This document shows positions 11,455-23,756 of a DNA stretch of 64,000 nucleotides, one piece after another; within the stretch, counting starts at the first letter, position 1; every line of letters starts with the position of its first letter. This stretch comes from Nectonema munidae. Its lineage: Eukaryota > Nematomorpha > Nectonematoida > Nectonematidae. The stretch spans positions 1-64,000 of the forward strand of contig JAUIRK010000046.1 in assembly GCA_030549495.1 (NCBI GenBank), given 5' to 3'. A program made the position numbers and the translations under genes. Below the pieces are notes generated by a model. That model saw only the letters and a list, made by a program, of their open reading frames with translations. It had not been told where the DNA came from and ran no database searches.

Positions 11455-14226
11455 TTATCTTGGACGTGAGCAAACAAAGCAACCTTTAAGGTTTAACCCA
11501 GGAATTTCAGAGTACTTGGAAAGATACCATAGTTTTAAGATAGTTTTAAACTTCGGAACAGAACTTCTGCTTTCCCCTAACAACCATTTGTGGGTCTCAT
11601 AAAAAGAGACAACTTTTAACCTTATTGATAGTTGAGAAGAACTGAGTCTGAACTTGGGCTTGTTAAGAATCAGACTATTTCGGAAGGAGTAAGTGGAATT
11701 GAAGGAGTAGGTAATCAACTGTTGGAAAAGACCATGTGGAGATTCAAGATTGGAAAGAAGAAAGATACCCAGTTTCTGCTTGTAAAGTTCTTCAATTTTG
11801 AGAAGATTGAGTTGTAAAAAAATCAGATTGGTGTGTGCGTTAACATTTGCTGCTGTAACCAGTCTAATTGTTTTTTTGTAAAGAGTCTCCAAAGGAGTTA
11901 GACTGCAATGACCAAAATTGACCAAGCTGTATGTGAGATGAGGTATAAAAAGAGATTTCAAGAGAAGAAGTAGAACCTTTGATGAGAAGAACTTTCTTGT
12001 GTATTTTATGATGCCAATAACTTTGCTTAATTTCATAGATAGGTAATTAATGTGATTATGGAAGCTGAGCTTATTATCTATAACAAGGCCGAGAAGATTG
12101 ACTTCTTTTACAACTTCAAAGCTTTCATTAAGGAATAAGGATGAATCAACAGTAAACTTTTTAGAGATTATCATTGCTTTCGTTTTATTTTAATTTATAG
12201 TAAGGAAATTGGCATTATACCATTCCTCGACTTTCAAATAGTTAAAGGAGAAGGATTCTTTGTTTGTTGATGAATAAGGAAATATCAGTGTGATATCATC
12301 TGCATATAGTAGGAAGTCAAAAAATGTTCAAATATATCGTTCATGTATATGATAAAGAGCAAGGGACCAATAATGGATCCTTGAGGAACTCCTCTTTCTA
12401 AGCAACAAGTGTATGAAGTAGAGTTCCCATATTGAACAAATTGTTTCCTTTTTTCAAGATATGATGTGAAGAAAATTAGAGATGGTTCATCAAAGCCGTA
12501 TGCGCATAGCTTGTCGAGTAAGATTTTATGTGAAATGGAGTCGAAAGCTTTGGATAGATCGAGTAATATCACCCCAACGTCAACTCTATTCTCAAGAAAT
12601 GATACACATTTATCTAAGAAGTAAGTGTGTAACAATTCTGTTGAAAAACTAGGACGAAAACCAAATTGGAAATTTGAAAATAACTTGTTTTCTTCGAAAT
12701 ACTTTGTGAGTTGTGAGTGTATAACTTTTTCAAATATTTTGGCGGAGGTGGGAATTATGGAAATGGGCCTAAAATTATTTAAGTTAGAATCATTAGCTTT
12801 TTTCTGTATTGGTATAATTTTATTCAACTTAAAGGAAGCAGGAAAAGTGAAAGCCTTTATACATTTGTTATAGCAATGAGACAGTATTGGAGAGATACTT
12901 AAATTTATGAGCTTTATATGAAAAATACTGATTCCATATGCGTCTTTTGATTTGCTATTACGTAATTCTTTGATAGCGTTTGATACTTCAAAAGGATTGA
13001 TTTCTTTTAAACTGAAGGAAGTATGCTTAATAGGTGAAACTTTGCTGTTGACTTTTTCAGAATCATTGATTGGAGGAAGAGTAAAGTGATCAAGAAGTTT
13101 GTTAGCTGCACATAATTCATCTGTAATTCGCTGTCCATTCATATCAACAGCTTTACAATCTTTGGATTGGTAATGGATAACGCTGTTGACCTTGGCCCAT
13201 ACTTCTTTTGAACTCTTGTTTTGAGAAAAAAAGTCATCGAAATGACTTTTTTTAAGGTATATTATTTTATTTTTTATAGTATTCCGTAGCTTTTTGAATC
13301 TTGGCAAAATGGATACCTGCTTATTTCCACTCTTCATTTTCTTATATAAAAAATCGCGTTGCTTTAACAAAACCATAACTTCATCTGACATCCAACTTTT
13401 AACCTTCAACTTATGTTTTGACCTATTAAAAGTCTGTGCCCTGTGAGAATGAGAGAGAATAGTAGAAACCTGACGAATAACTGAATCAGTCGCCTGTTCT
13501 GAAGAACCATCGTTATCCTGTAAAAAACCTGCCCAACTTAGCCCTATGAAATTGTCAACAAAAAGCTTTTCATCTAAATGAAAATTACGAAAGTTTTCAT
13601 TGACAAACTTTGAGCCCATATCAAGACATAACAAGATGGGAAAGTGATCCGAAATAAATTCTTCAATCACATAAGATGTAAAACATGACAGAAAGTGTGG
13701 AATAAAGAAATTATCAATGTTAGTTCCCGAAGAGGGTCTTGTTGGTAAATCAATGCAAAACTTAAAACTGTTGGAGTGCACGATATTCATGAATTCTAGT
13801 GTGTGCTTAGAATGGGATTTGAGATTGAAATTAAAGTCCCCTGCAAAAATGTTAACCACCGAAGTTCTACTTAAAGATAGAACATCAATTCTGAGAGTTA
13901 TGAGATTAAAAATACTAATCAACAATTCGGTAATGAGATGTTAGCCTGACTACAAGGCTTTCAAAACTGTTTAACACATAATGCTTTTTTATTACTTGAA
14001 AATCAAGAGAATCGTTTATAAAAAAGCCTAAGCCACTATGCCTCGAAAGACCGCTGAAAAAATTAACAAAATCATACCCTTGGAGATTGAAATTGCTGAA
14101 TTCAGCATTCCAACACTCTTGAAGGCAAAACACATCAATTTTACGATTAAATTTTTTGTTAAAAGTATGTACAAATACTTCAAATAACTCAAATTTACTG
14201 ATTAATGACTGTACATTCAGGCTCAC
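11455..14226 (-). pseudogene. LINE 1 ORF2 (endonuclease-reverse transcriptase)
   Basis: The N-terminal endonuclease has MSLNVQSLISKF, FCLQECW and SGLGFF (14226-13920). The next piece has AGDFNFN and ISDHFPIL, the endonuclease active-site blocks. Reverse transcriptase blocks follow: NNFRPISIIPTSAKIFEK, FQFGFRPSFST, LLDLSKAFDSISH, RGVPQGSIIGPLLF. The YADD catalytic block is present in a shifted frame near 12290-12305. The C-terminal piece (12174-11455) has LLGLVIDNKLSFHNHI and ends with a Cys pair. Breaks: an EN frame change near 13920, a frame change just before YADD, and a stop near 12195. Confidence 0.85.
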
Positions 14227-14389
14227 AATGCATATATTACTTTTTTTTTTTTACGTATATCGAGATATTCGTCGTTTTTTTCAGTTGCATCAGAAAGAGT
14301 AAAAAGAGAAGTGTTACTACTACTAGAGAAATATGTATTCAGCAAAATTAAACAAAAAATCATTTTGAAAATATGAATGATTGTTTGAT

Positions 14390-15616
14390 TCATAATTCAT
14401 AATAGTTTGTATTAAACTTGACCCTTTCAACTTCTTTTTGCACTGATGGACAAGCGAAATCAAATGCTGAATGATAAGTTTTTTCACGACAAAAAAACTT
14501 ACAAGTTGCGCACGTTAATTGATTAGAAGCCATATCACAAGAACTACCATTGTGATTTTTAGAACAGTACCTACAAATAGGTTTTCTAGTACACTTTGAT
14601 GCCTTGTGTCCAAACAGACAGCAGTTTGAGCACTGTTTGTACAATATGTAAGGATAAAGCTTATAACTATTCAAATCAATATAAACTACAAACTTATTTT
14701 TTTGAAAGAAATTGAAAATTTTGACTGGACACTACAAAAACTAAAAGTTTACGATCTTGAGACCTTAACTTTTTAGAAAACAAAAATCTAAAAACCTCAC
14801 CTTGTTCTTTCAAACTTTTAAGGCTAGGATTTTTAGAAAACATTGATTCTAAAATCTCTTCATCAGATATTTTACATGAAAAATTGAGACTTAGTTTAGG
14901 CAAAAACTTTTTAGCCGGATCAACTTTAAGCTTTTCAGTGGATAATTTTTCAGAAGCTCTCTCCATACTTTGAGATTCACTAAACTTAAAGCAATACTTG
15001 TTCTTCATTTTTTTCACAGAACTAACTTGAACGTCTTTCAGCACTTTTGAAAACTTTTCAAAAACATTATCATCGGCATCAGATTTTGAAACGTAAAAAC
15101 GAAAGTTGTTGACTGGCTTCTTTACAACATCAGCATAGGAAATTTTTTTGGTAATACAGAAGCCTTTTCGGATTTCGCAGAAATTTTCAAATTATTTTCT
15201 AAATTGTTAACTTTATTCAGTAAATCATCTAATTTTGATGATAGACAATCCCCATGTCCTTTATTATTACAACAAGAGTTTTCAGACAAAATTGGAGTAG
15301 AAGAAACGGTATCACAGGAAAAAGATAATTTTGAACTTTTTTTCATATCAAGGCAAGAGGTACATACATAATTAAAACCTAGAGGAAGATATTTGTCATA
15401 AAATTTATTGAAGCCTTTTTGGAGGCCAACACATAAATAACATAACCAGTTATCACATATTATGCATTGTATCATGTGCTCTGAACAATCATCGCCTTTA
15501 TTGTTTTTCGATACGTCTCGAAGACAAGCTTTACACACCCACTCTTTCATTTTGAAAGAATATATGAAACAGAAAATTAAAGTATGATGAAGAGAAACTG
15601 ATACTTGAGGATTCAA
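14390..15616 (-). pseudogene. LINE 1 ORF1 (PHD-like finger and zinc knuckle)
   Basis: The first open piece (15616-15122) has a Cys-rich finger starting at MKEWVCKACLRDV, with paired Cys (CIICDNWLCYLC, later CTSC) spaced as in PHD-type fingers. The middle piece (15044-14694) is a Lys/Ser-rich RNA-binding-like domain with LNFSCKISDEEILESMF. The last (14674-14390) has the knuckle CSNCCLFGHKASKC and a second Cys cluster, CRYCSKNHNGSSC. Such ORF1 products bind the element RNA and form the particle. The frame changes between the pieces (near 15120-15050 and 14690), so no full product can be made. Confidence 0.75.
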
Positions 15617-15784
15617 TCAACAGGAGTTCATAAATCAGAGGCAACGAATATTTTTGAGATAAAATGTAAAGTTTAAGTCGGCCATTATAAAAAAGTAAAA
15701 GCAAGGGTTTTATTTGAAAATGAACAAAATAGAAAAGAAAATATTCTAAAAAAAAGCAGACGAAAAATTTTTTGTGTTGGAGTT

Positions 15785-16281
15785 AAAAGAGCATTCATCA
15801 ATATTTTGTTGTCTTTTTTGTCTAATGGTTCGTCTTTTTTAAGTTTTTCCGATAATCCTTGCGACAAGTAAAATTCATTCAAAAAAAATTCTTCCTTTTG
15901 TAAACTAGTGCTGGAATAGGAAAATCAAAAATAACAAACATATGATATAATGGACAAAAATTACCTTTTTGAAAATACAGGTTTTTTAATAGTACCCAAG
16001 CTGCTTGCAATGAAGTCAGAAACAGATGGCTTTTCACTTTTTGGCTCAGAAAAGTCATCCAAAATAAGAATTTTCAAGACTCTATCATAAAGTTGTTGGT
16101 TCAAGGATTCTTCATCCAAAGCTATATTGTCGAAGAATTCATTGTCAAAGTATTTCAAATGAAAATCTAGACTGAGATTAAATTCGTTTTTACAAAGTTT
16201 TCTGATTGTAGATATATCTACATCGCAATGAACTCTGACTTTTTTCGTGGAATTTTTATAAGTCAACACAATATATTCCAT
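15785..16281 (-). pseudogene. SAMD3-like multicopy gene, 5' half (PB1-like domain)
   Basis: The start is best taken at the ATG at 16281, reading MEYIVLTYKNSTKKVRVHCD, rather than at an upstream ATG that adds only a poly-Phe leader. Residues 1-80 resemble the PB1/ubiquitin-like N-terminus of SAMD3-like proteins (FHLKYFDNEFFDNIAL). Exon 1 ends at 15965. A 54-bp intron (15911-15964) has GT...CAG ends and matching phase. Exon 2 continues EFFLNEFYLSQGLSEKL and ILMNALLT, and is then cut by LINE 1. The rest lies 4.5 kb away at 10133-11240. It starts about 100 bp downstream, on the same strand, of the gene at 16385-17880. Confidence 0.6.
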
Positions 16282-16384
16282 ACTAGACACAAAAAAGAAA
16301 AAAAATTTAAAAAAAAACAATGTATGAAACAAAGATTGAACAAAATACTAATGCGGAAGAAAAACTTTTTACAAAAAATCTTGA

Positions 16385-17880
16385 TTATCTTCCAACAAGG
16401 GTATATAATAGAAACAAAATTACAGATTTAAATAGCCTAGCTTTACATTTTTTAATAGTTTTCATAAAATACTTAGGTATAATCACTTCATAATTATCAA
16501 CTGATTCATAAACTTCTAAGGGATGTGGGTATTTTAAATTAGCTAGAAAAAATATCACTGGTATATTGATAGGTTCAATAATGTAACAATTAGCGTACCT
16601 CAAAAAAGACTTAGTAATATACTTATAGCAAATTAAAAAAGAGATATTTTTTGAAAAGAGGCAATGACTTATTTTGTAGAAGATTGGATGTTCTTCAGAC
16701 ATACTTTTGTTACAAATACACAGACCCTTAGAATACTTAATGGAAAAATAAGTGAGAAAACTACTTTCATTTAATAAGCAGTTTTTAAAGCCTCTTTCCT
16801 TCAAAAGCGTTTGAATTTCAAAATTAAAACTTTCTAAAGAAACTATTTCAAAACTAATGGGAGGCTCAAAACTTTTGAAATATTTAACTGAAAGTAGATA
16901 AACTGACTGCAGAAACTGATGACGCTTTGCTAAAGTTCTGGTAACGTTTAATCTATTTTTTGTTCTCTGATAAATTTCTTTAAAATATAAGTGCTTAGAC
17001 TCAAATCTCATTGTTTGAAAACTCCAAAGTGGACCAAATCTTTTTTGTTGTAAAGGATAGTGAAGGAGAAAATGAAGTTTAGGACGTAATTTTTTACATA
17101 ATTCTAAAAACTCTTTAATAAAGTCTTCGAGTAATTGAAAAATCAATCTCAAAGGATACTAGTAGGTTGACAATATCTAATAAGATAAGCAAAATTCTAT
17201 ATTCTAAAACATCTATCGGTACAAGCCTGTCCAATACGATTGGTAGAAACCTTAACAAGCACCAGTTTTGAGAAGCAGTTTGTAAAATTGTAGGTTTTCT
17301 GTTCACAAATTTAAATAAGCAAGGTTTATCAGCTAATTCAGAAGAAGTGAAAGGAAAACTTTGTAGTAAATGATTCATAGTATCAAGATTAGAGTAAGAT
17401 TTTCCTATTAAACTTCCGACAACATCAGTCACGACCCAATGAATAATTCCTTCAAAAACATCATGACTTTTAAAGAGTTGAAAATGCTATTGTACTTTAC
17501 ACCTAAGAAAGTACAAAAACTTTTATCAACATTAACCCTCGATATATTTTCATTGAAAGTCGAGGGAGATCTCAATGAGGATATTGAACATGAGCAAAGT
17601 TTTACCATTTGTTCTTTCTCCAAAAGACAAAACCTACAATAACGATTTACGTTAAAAGATTCCGTAAAACCTCCAATTGAGTGAGATCCTAAGTTATCGC
17701 CTAATATACCACATAGATATCCTTTCAAATTTGTCCATTTTTGGTAAAATTGATGCCTTAACTTTCTATCTTTTTTAAATCGTCAAAAAGAGGTTTTAAC
17801 ACTTTGTTAAACCCGTTTATTTTTAGTAGAGATCGATAACAAATAACAAGATTAATATATTGCAACTTTGTCCAACTTTT
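16385..17880 (-). pseudogene. Multicopy transposon-associated gene (GDNLGSH family), broken
   Basis: The minus strand gives, in order: INLVICYRSLLKINGFNKV and LKPLFDDLKK (17870-17765), GDNLGSHSIGGFTESFNVN (about 17700), KYNSIFNSLKVMM, QNWCLLRFLPIVLDRL (about 17280), LRPKLHFLLHYPLQQKRFG (17090), FQTMRFESKHLYFKEI, and LAKRHQFLQSVY. These blocks, in this order, belong to a protein family I remember as highly multiplied in fish and invertebrate genomes and usually annotated as uncharacterised. The frame changes at about three places (near 17740, 17430 and 17130), so this copy is dead. I infer it is carried by a DNA transposon together with the SAMD3-like gene downstream. Its superfamily is unknown to me. 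Confidence 0.6.
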
Positions 17881-18310
17881 TTAGGCAAGTTGCCTAAAGT
17901 GAAATATATAAATTGTTAACACATAAAGCTATAGCTAACCGTAAAAGTTGAACCACTATGTTTGTGAGATTCCATGTGTTTTTGAAATCAATTTTAAACT
18001 TATTTACCCAATTCTCATATTGTCAATTCAATGGTGATCATATTTTTTGATGAAAATCTATAAAAGTGTGAAAAAAGTGATTTTAGCTACTCATCTCAAA
18101 ATTGATTTTTAAATATATAGATTCATGGTAATTAGAAATGATTTCAAAGGTTCTTATTAATACTTTCAAATTGTAGAAGGTAAATAATAATGAGTATCGG
18201 CTTATGGGCTAATGTTTTCATTAAATGTTCGCTAATTAGTTAGTTTTCTAGTGAGTTAGCCATTTATAGTTAATCGATTTGATAATAGAAGTTAAAAAAC
18301 TAATTTTGAA
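17881..18310. other. No gene recognised
   Basis: AT-rich. A small palindrome, AGGCAAGTTGCCT, lies at about 17883-17895. Several TTAGTTAG-like words occur but form no clear array. Confidence 0.45.
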
Positions 18311-18545
18311 GTTAATTTTAAGTCATTGGATATTGGATAAATAAGGCACTATAATTTAACTCTTTTGATATGTAAAACATTAAGCAGTTTTTATTAGGAA
18401 TAATTTATAGAGAATCAAAATTTATAACGTCTGCTTAAAATGTCAAACATCGTGGAATCCAGGTCCCCCTTAATTAAGTATTATCCGCTCTGAGGCGGGG
18501 GTGTCATGCTTTCCTAGCACTCATTGTTGCCTGGTTTCGATACAT
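18311..18545. repeat. Dispersed repeat C, longest copy
   Basis: The first 180 bp match 8172-8351. The continuation, GCGGGGGTGTCATGC ... CACTCATTGTTGCCTGGTT, matches 23790-23855. The end, CCTGGTTTCGATAC, resembles a degenerate B box, so a tRNA-derived SINE is possible but unproven. Confidence 0.75.
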
Positions 18546-18584
18546 CATCTCTACTTTCCCTGTTCAAGCGTGGTATAAAATATA

Positions 18585-18699
18585 CTAGCCGGTCCCGTGG
18601 TCGTTTCTCGCTTCGCTCGAAACATAGGATACTTGATAGTGTGTATATTGTGTTGCTAATTCAAATTCGCTTCGCTCGAAACGACCACGGGCCGGCTAG
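18585..18699. mobile_element. 115-bp palindromic MITE, CTAGCCGG ends
   Basis: It begins CTAGCCGGTCCCGTGGTCGT and ends with the inverse, ACGACCACGGGCCGGCTAG; the two ends differ by one base. Both arms also carry CGCTTCGCTCGAAAC. A partial copy (GCTACGCTCGAAACATAGG) follows at 18714-18735, suggesting a nested or tandem partial element. Confidence 0.75.
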
Positions 18700-19327
18700 T
18701 TTTTTTTTGTTTAGGCTACGCTCGAAACATAGGATTCTTGGTAGTTGTAATTTGATTGATTTTAATCAAAAATATCAGTACTATTGAATTAACGATTCTT
18801 ATTTTTGACAGATTTTGATTGAATTTCAAACGAAATCAACACGATAAAAAGGATATAGTTATTTAATTTGAAAATCAATTAAAATCAGCCACGAAGCTGC
18901 GGTAAGAAGAAGAAGAAGAAGAAATTTATTTCGCAAAATAATAGATATTCATGATATAATTATAAGATTAAAATCAAAATGGATATTATCAATACAGTTT
19001 TCACAAAGTAGAGAGATATATGTAATTTTATAGAATTTATAATTTGCAAGGCTATATCAAAAGGTCTCTTGGACCGCTGGTATGATTCACCTTCTCAATA
19101 TAAGTAGTTTGGCTAGAAAATTCGGAAAGATTAGATAGAAAGTTAGAGAAATTGAATATTATATGAATATATTATTGGACAACTAAGTCAAAAGCATACA
19201 CAAAATTAGGAAAAAATGAAACATATGAAAAAGCTATTCAAAACGATATACACAAATAAAATATTTAAAAAAAAAAAAAAAAATCACTTTATACAAAAAA
19301 ACTTAACAGAAAGGAAACAAAACAGGA

Positions 19328-22290
19328 TTAATTTTTCAACATATTGGTACAAGTATAACAATTTACATTACATGATTCTTGAAATATATAACTACTGATT
19401 GCTGACGATTTCAGATGATACTTAAAAGTTGAATATGAAAGAAATATATCTGAAGGTTTAAACGAATTTGACGTCCAAAGATCATAAGCTTTGTTAATGA
19501 TGGACTGTGATGAGCCTGACAGTTTGAACAATCCTATTCTAGGTGTGTCCGGATGTCTCAAGAAGTAATTTGAATTATTATCTTTTCTTGTTGTGAAAAA
19601 ATCGTGAAAAACTAAAGGAAGCATGTAGTTTAAATATTTGTATATGAAGGTATATATACTTCTTCTGTATATGTCCTTATACTTTAATAAAGAGTTATCA
19701 TAGAATAATGAATTAGTATGGCTGATAAAAGATTTACGAAAAATTATCCTCAACGCTTTTTTCTGAATTGCAAAAATGTTTGAGTTGCTGTGACCCCAAT
19801 TAGATATGCTGTAATTTAGATGTGGTAAGAAGAGAGATTTATACAGCATCAAATGTATTTCAGGTGATAGTATATTTTTTGTTTTTGTAAACATACCTAT
19901 AATAGAACTTAGCTTACCTGATAAACTAGACAAATGCATATGCCAGTTTAGCTTATCATCTATCAATAAGCCCAAATAATTAAGGTAATGCACACGCTCT
20001 ATTTTTATTTTCTCAAATAATTGATCAGCATTGATTTTGCAATTTGTGAAGAACATGGCCTTTGTTTTGCTTTTGTTGATTAGCATGCCATTATCATTAA
20101 GCCAGCTTTCAATATTAAAAAGATTTTCTTCAATACTTCTTGATACTATTTCTGAAGATTTTTGTGTAAAGACAGAAGAATCAAAGGGCAAAATCAAAGT
20201 CAAATCATCCGCATACATTACTATATCTGAGTCCGGAAAGTGCTCGAATATGTCATTTATAAATACAATGAAAATAAGAGGAGCGAGAATGGAACCCTGT
20301 GGAACACCAGAGTTCACTAGTATGCTACTTGAAACCGCCGAATTAATAACTACTCTTTGGTATCGATCTGATAAATATGAACTGAAAAATTTAATCAGAC
20401 TTTTCGAAACACCAAGAAGGCGAAGTTTATGAAGAATTAAAGAGTGTGGGATGGACTCAAAGGCTCGACTCAAATCCAAGAAAAAAGAAAAAACACTACT
20501 TTTAGCTTCCAGCTGATTAACAATTTTTTGTATAAATAATGAATGAAGAAGTTGCGTGGAGTGAAATTTACGAAATCCGAATTGATTCTGATTGATAAGT
20601 AAGTTAGATTCAAAATAATTAACTAATTGTTTATATAGAATTCTCTCTAAGAGTTTGCCAACTGTACATATCAAAGAAACTGGGCGATAATTTGTAAGTA
20701 AATTATGATTACCTTTTTTGTATACTGGAAGAACTTTTGTAAGTTTAAATATTTTTGGAAAATAATGAGAGTCTAAGCATCTGTTAAATCCGTTAAAGAG
20801 AATAGAACTAATATAGTTCCCAATAAGTTTTAAATGTCTAGCAGAAATATTGAAAAGGTCAGTTGCACTACTTTTTTTAAGTTCTTTAATACCGTTTAAA
20901 ACATCATTCATCGTTAATGGCTTGAAAATAAATTCGTTATTAGCGCATAAAGATATTTGAGGATTGGGATAACTGCTTCTTGTATTGAAATTGCTACTAA
21001 AATGCTCATTAAACAAGACTGATATAGACAAATCATCCGAATATAACTTCTCTTCATGTAAAATTTCCAGTTTTTTGGTAATTCTAGGAAAAATTAGATT
21101 ATTCATTTTTTTCCACAGGGTTTTAGGGTTATTTTTCTTAGAGTCTAAGTATGCAGAAAAATGAGCTCTTTTAGCTTGACGAACCTTATGCTTGATAAGA
21201 TTTCTTAATTCTTTATAATCATTTTTTAGTTTTCCTTGTAAAATATTACTTGACTGTTTCAACTTTTTGTGTATACAATTTCTTTTATTTATCAAAAAAA
21301 TGATTTCTCTGGTACACCAAGGGTTAGCTTTATGTTTTTTGACATTCGGTTTATGAATTAATTTTGTAGACTGTTGAACAAGATCAGACAAAATATTGAT
21401 AAAAGAATCGAATAGTGTATCAATTGAACAATTTAGGTTATATACCAAAAACGAGTTCCAGTCCACACTTGAAGCTTTTTGTACAAAAAGGGTCTCATTA
21501 AAATGGGGAAACTTAGTTCTATTCATATTAGTACATAAATCTAGAGAAATAAGTATTGGATAGTGATCGGAGAATGACTCCTTTAAAATATAGGCTTTAT
21601 ATTTGAATTGATCTTTCTTGATAAAAAAATTATCTAATAAACTGTTGGAATTTGCTCTTGTAATTTTTGTAATCACTGGTTTATAAAAAAACGATGACAT
21701 TTCATTTAAAAAATCACACGAAAAATTAGACTCTTGATACTTCAATAAATCAACATTGAAATCGCCACAGAAAATATTATAATAATCATTATTTTGTGAC
21801 TTTACAAGGTTTGTAAATTCAAACAGAAACAACTCTCTGTCTTCAGAACCGTACCTAGGTGGACGATATATATTATTTATAATAACATTCCTGGATTTAC
21901 TAGATATCGAAATTGAAAAAACTTCAAAGGTATTTAAAAGGTAATCATTAGTAATTATGTTAGCTTTAATAGAATTATGTATATAAAATCCAATCCCCGA
22001 ATGAGAAGTCAGATGGCATGGAAGAGAATAAAATTTGTAAGAATTTAGATTGAAAAAATTAAATTCATTTGATAAAATCCAGGTCTCTTGTAATCAAATT
22101 ACATGAATTGTCTTAGAATGACAGTGAGAAAAATCAATTAAAAATTTCTCCAAACTAATATGTTTGGAATTCAAAGACTGGATATTTATCGAAACTACAT
22201 TAAAATTGAAAAGTTTAGTGCTTGAACAATAATCTATAAAATCAGAACTATCAGAATGTGAACTTTCAAAAAAATCGTCTAAAAAACAGA
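19328..22290 (-). pseudogene. LINE 2 ORF2 (endonuclease-reverse transcriptase)
   Basis: The endonuclease begins near 22200 with VSINIQSLNSK and has LQETW, SGIGFYIHNS and NNIYRPPR. One in-frame TGA (about 22093) stands where relatives have Cys before LQETW. From 21832 an open frame of 834 codons continues with CGDFNVDLL and SDHYPIL, then RT blocks NYRPVSLICTVGKLLE, NQFGFRKFHSTQ, FFLDLSRAFESIPHSL, SGVPQGSILAPLIF, MYADDLTLIL and LNYLGLLIDDKLNWHMHL, ending with a Cys-rich CNVNCYTC tail. All catalytic RT residues are visible, including the Asp pair of YADD. It nicks target DNA and primes reverse transcription there. Confidence 0.9.
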
Positions 22291-22306
22291 TATTGTTAGA
22301 TCTAAA

Positions 22307-23420
22307 TTATCGTCCACCATCAGTAGTTGTAATAGTATTTGATAATATAAATTTCCGTTCTTTTTGAACCAGTGGACATAAAGAACTTACAGCAATATGA
22401 TTATTAATTTCTGACTTACTGTTGATGCAATTGATACATTTATGTTTTTCATTATCATTTTTGTTTGGACAATTTTTGGCATCATGTGAATCTCAACAAT
22501 ATATGCATTTGGGAGATGATATGTTCTTACATTTAGAGGACTTATGTCCAAACTGGCAGCAAACAGTACATTGAGTCTGAGAAGCATAATCGTAAATTCT
22601 AATTTTCTTTAAACACATATAAATAAAATCAAAATTTACTTTTAAAATAGAACGCATCTGAGGAGAAACTTCACAAATAACACTTTTATAAGCTTTGTCT
22701 TTTTTAGGAATGGAGAACAATATTTTAATTGAGTCTGGATTGTCTTTCAAGAAAGAAGAAACATGATCATTTTTTACTGAAAAAGAAGATAAAAATTCAT
22801 TATTATCCATTGAAGTAGGTACAAAAGGAATTATTATTCTTGGCTTAAACTTGACTGATTTTGAAAATTTGTACTTCTCGGTAAAGTTTGAGTCTTTCAC
22901 AAATTTTTCTTCAGCTTCTTTTAGAGTAACTTTGGAAGGAAAAAAAAATTTTTGCTTTATTTTTAGTAGAAGAAATGTTATCAACCTTTGTTGAGGAAAG
23001 CACAACACTTGCATAACTTTTGAAATTTTCAAAATTTTTATTATCTGATTTATCTTTGTAATTCACAGTCAAATAATTATTATTTTTCTCAGTTGATGTA
23101 ATATTATCCTTGGAAATTGTACTTTTTGCGTTAAACAATTTTTTTTCTATTTTATCAAGTTTTTCTATTACAGTATCGCATTTACATGTTGTACTAGACT
23201 TGGATGAAGTCTTGTTGATATTCGAGCTGCAACAGGTGGTACAATTCCAACGCAAACCGGATGAAAAAAATTTATCCAGGGCTTGAAAAAGTTCCGTATC
23301 AACTTTTTGGCATGAATAGCAAAACCATTTGGAACAAGAAGAACAATGAATCATATCTTGACATTTAGTAGCTTTACAGAACGTACATGTCCAAATATTA
23401 TCTTTGCTCTTTTTTCCCAT
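22307..23420 (-). pseudogene. LINE 2 ORF1 (PHD-like finger and zinc knuckle)
   Basis: The start is taken at the ATG at 23420 (MGKKSKDNIWTCTFC), because the upstream in-frame ATG only adds a poly-Phe/Tyr leader from a homopolymer tract. Residues 10-60 form a PHD-like finger (CTFC, CSSCSKWFCYSC, CTTC). A Lys/Ser-rich domain follows, then CTVCCQFGHKSSKC as zinc knuckle and CIYC. Breaks: a frame change in the 22911-23032 overlap, and an in-frame TGA right after CIYC (about 22490), with the coding pattern (SHDAKNCPNKND) resuming at once. The frame ends at 22307, close to or overlapping the start of ORF2. Confidence 0.75.
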
Positions 23421-23756
23421 AGCAAAATAAATATAAATAAAAAAATAAAAATAAAAAAAAAATAAAAGAGAAAACAAAAAAAAAAAAATTTTAATTTGAA
23501 AGTTAGAAAGCACCATTAAAAGTTGGAGATGATGATGATGATTTGATTTCTCTAAGACAAATGAGAAAAAAGAGACGCCATTTTAAAGTTGGATCAAATC
23601 TTAAAAAAGTGTGTTTATCTAGGTAAACTGCATACACTAAACATGGCGGTTTTTATTTCTACATTTTACGTGTGTATTTCTGAAAATGTGATTTTTTGTT
23701 TATTATTCCGCGCTTGCCTACATGTATGTGTATGTATAAATGAATTTTAAATTACT

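Larger units (their letters stand above)
11241..15784 (-). mobile_element. LINE 1: non-LTR retrotransposon inserted in the SAMD3-like gene
   Basis: On the minus strand the order is 5' leader, ORF1 (PHD-like finger, then zinc knuckle), ORF2 (AP-type endonuclease, then reverse transcriptase) and a short AT-rich 3' tail near 11245-11280. This is the Jockey/CR1-group layout. It separates the two halves of the SAMD3-like gene: the 5' boundary is near 15784, just after codons for ILMNALLT, and the 3' boundary is near 11241. I could not define a target duplication. Both ORFs carry several breaks, so it is inactive. The same architecture, diverged, is seen at 18905-23585. Confidence 0.85.
18905..23585 (-). 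mobile_element. LINE 2: better preserved non-LTR retrotransposon
   Basis: This has the same layout as LINE 1 on the minus strand: 5' leader (23585-23421), ORF1 (23420-22307), ORF2 (about 22290-19328), a 3' UTR, and a simple-repeat tail seen as (GAA)n at 18906-18923. Microsatellite tails are usual in Jockey/CR1-group LINEs. The YADD core and C-terminal region sit in one uninterrupted 834-codon frame. Only about three visible breaks occur elsewhere, so this copy is younger than LINE 1. Confidence 0.88.

Noticed and set aside
20031-20432. 133-codon plus-strand open frame
   Set aside because: Antisense shadow of the LINE 2 reverse transcriptase frame.
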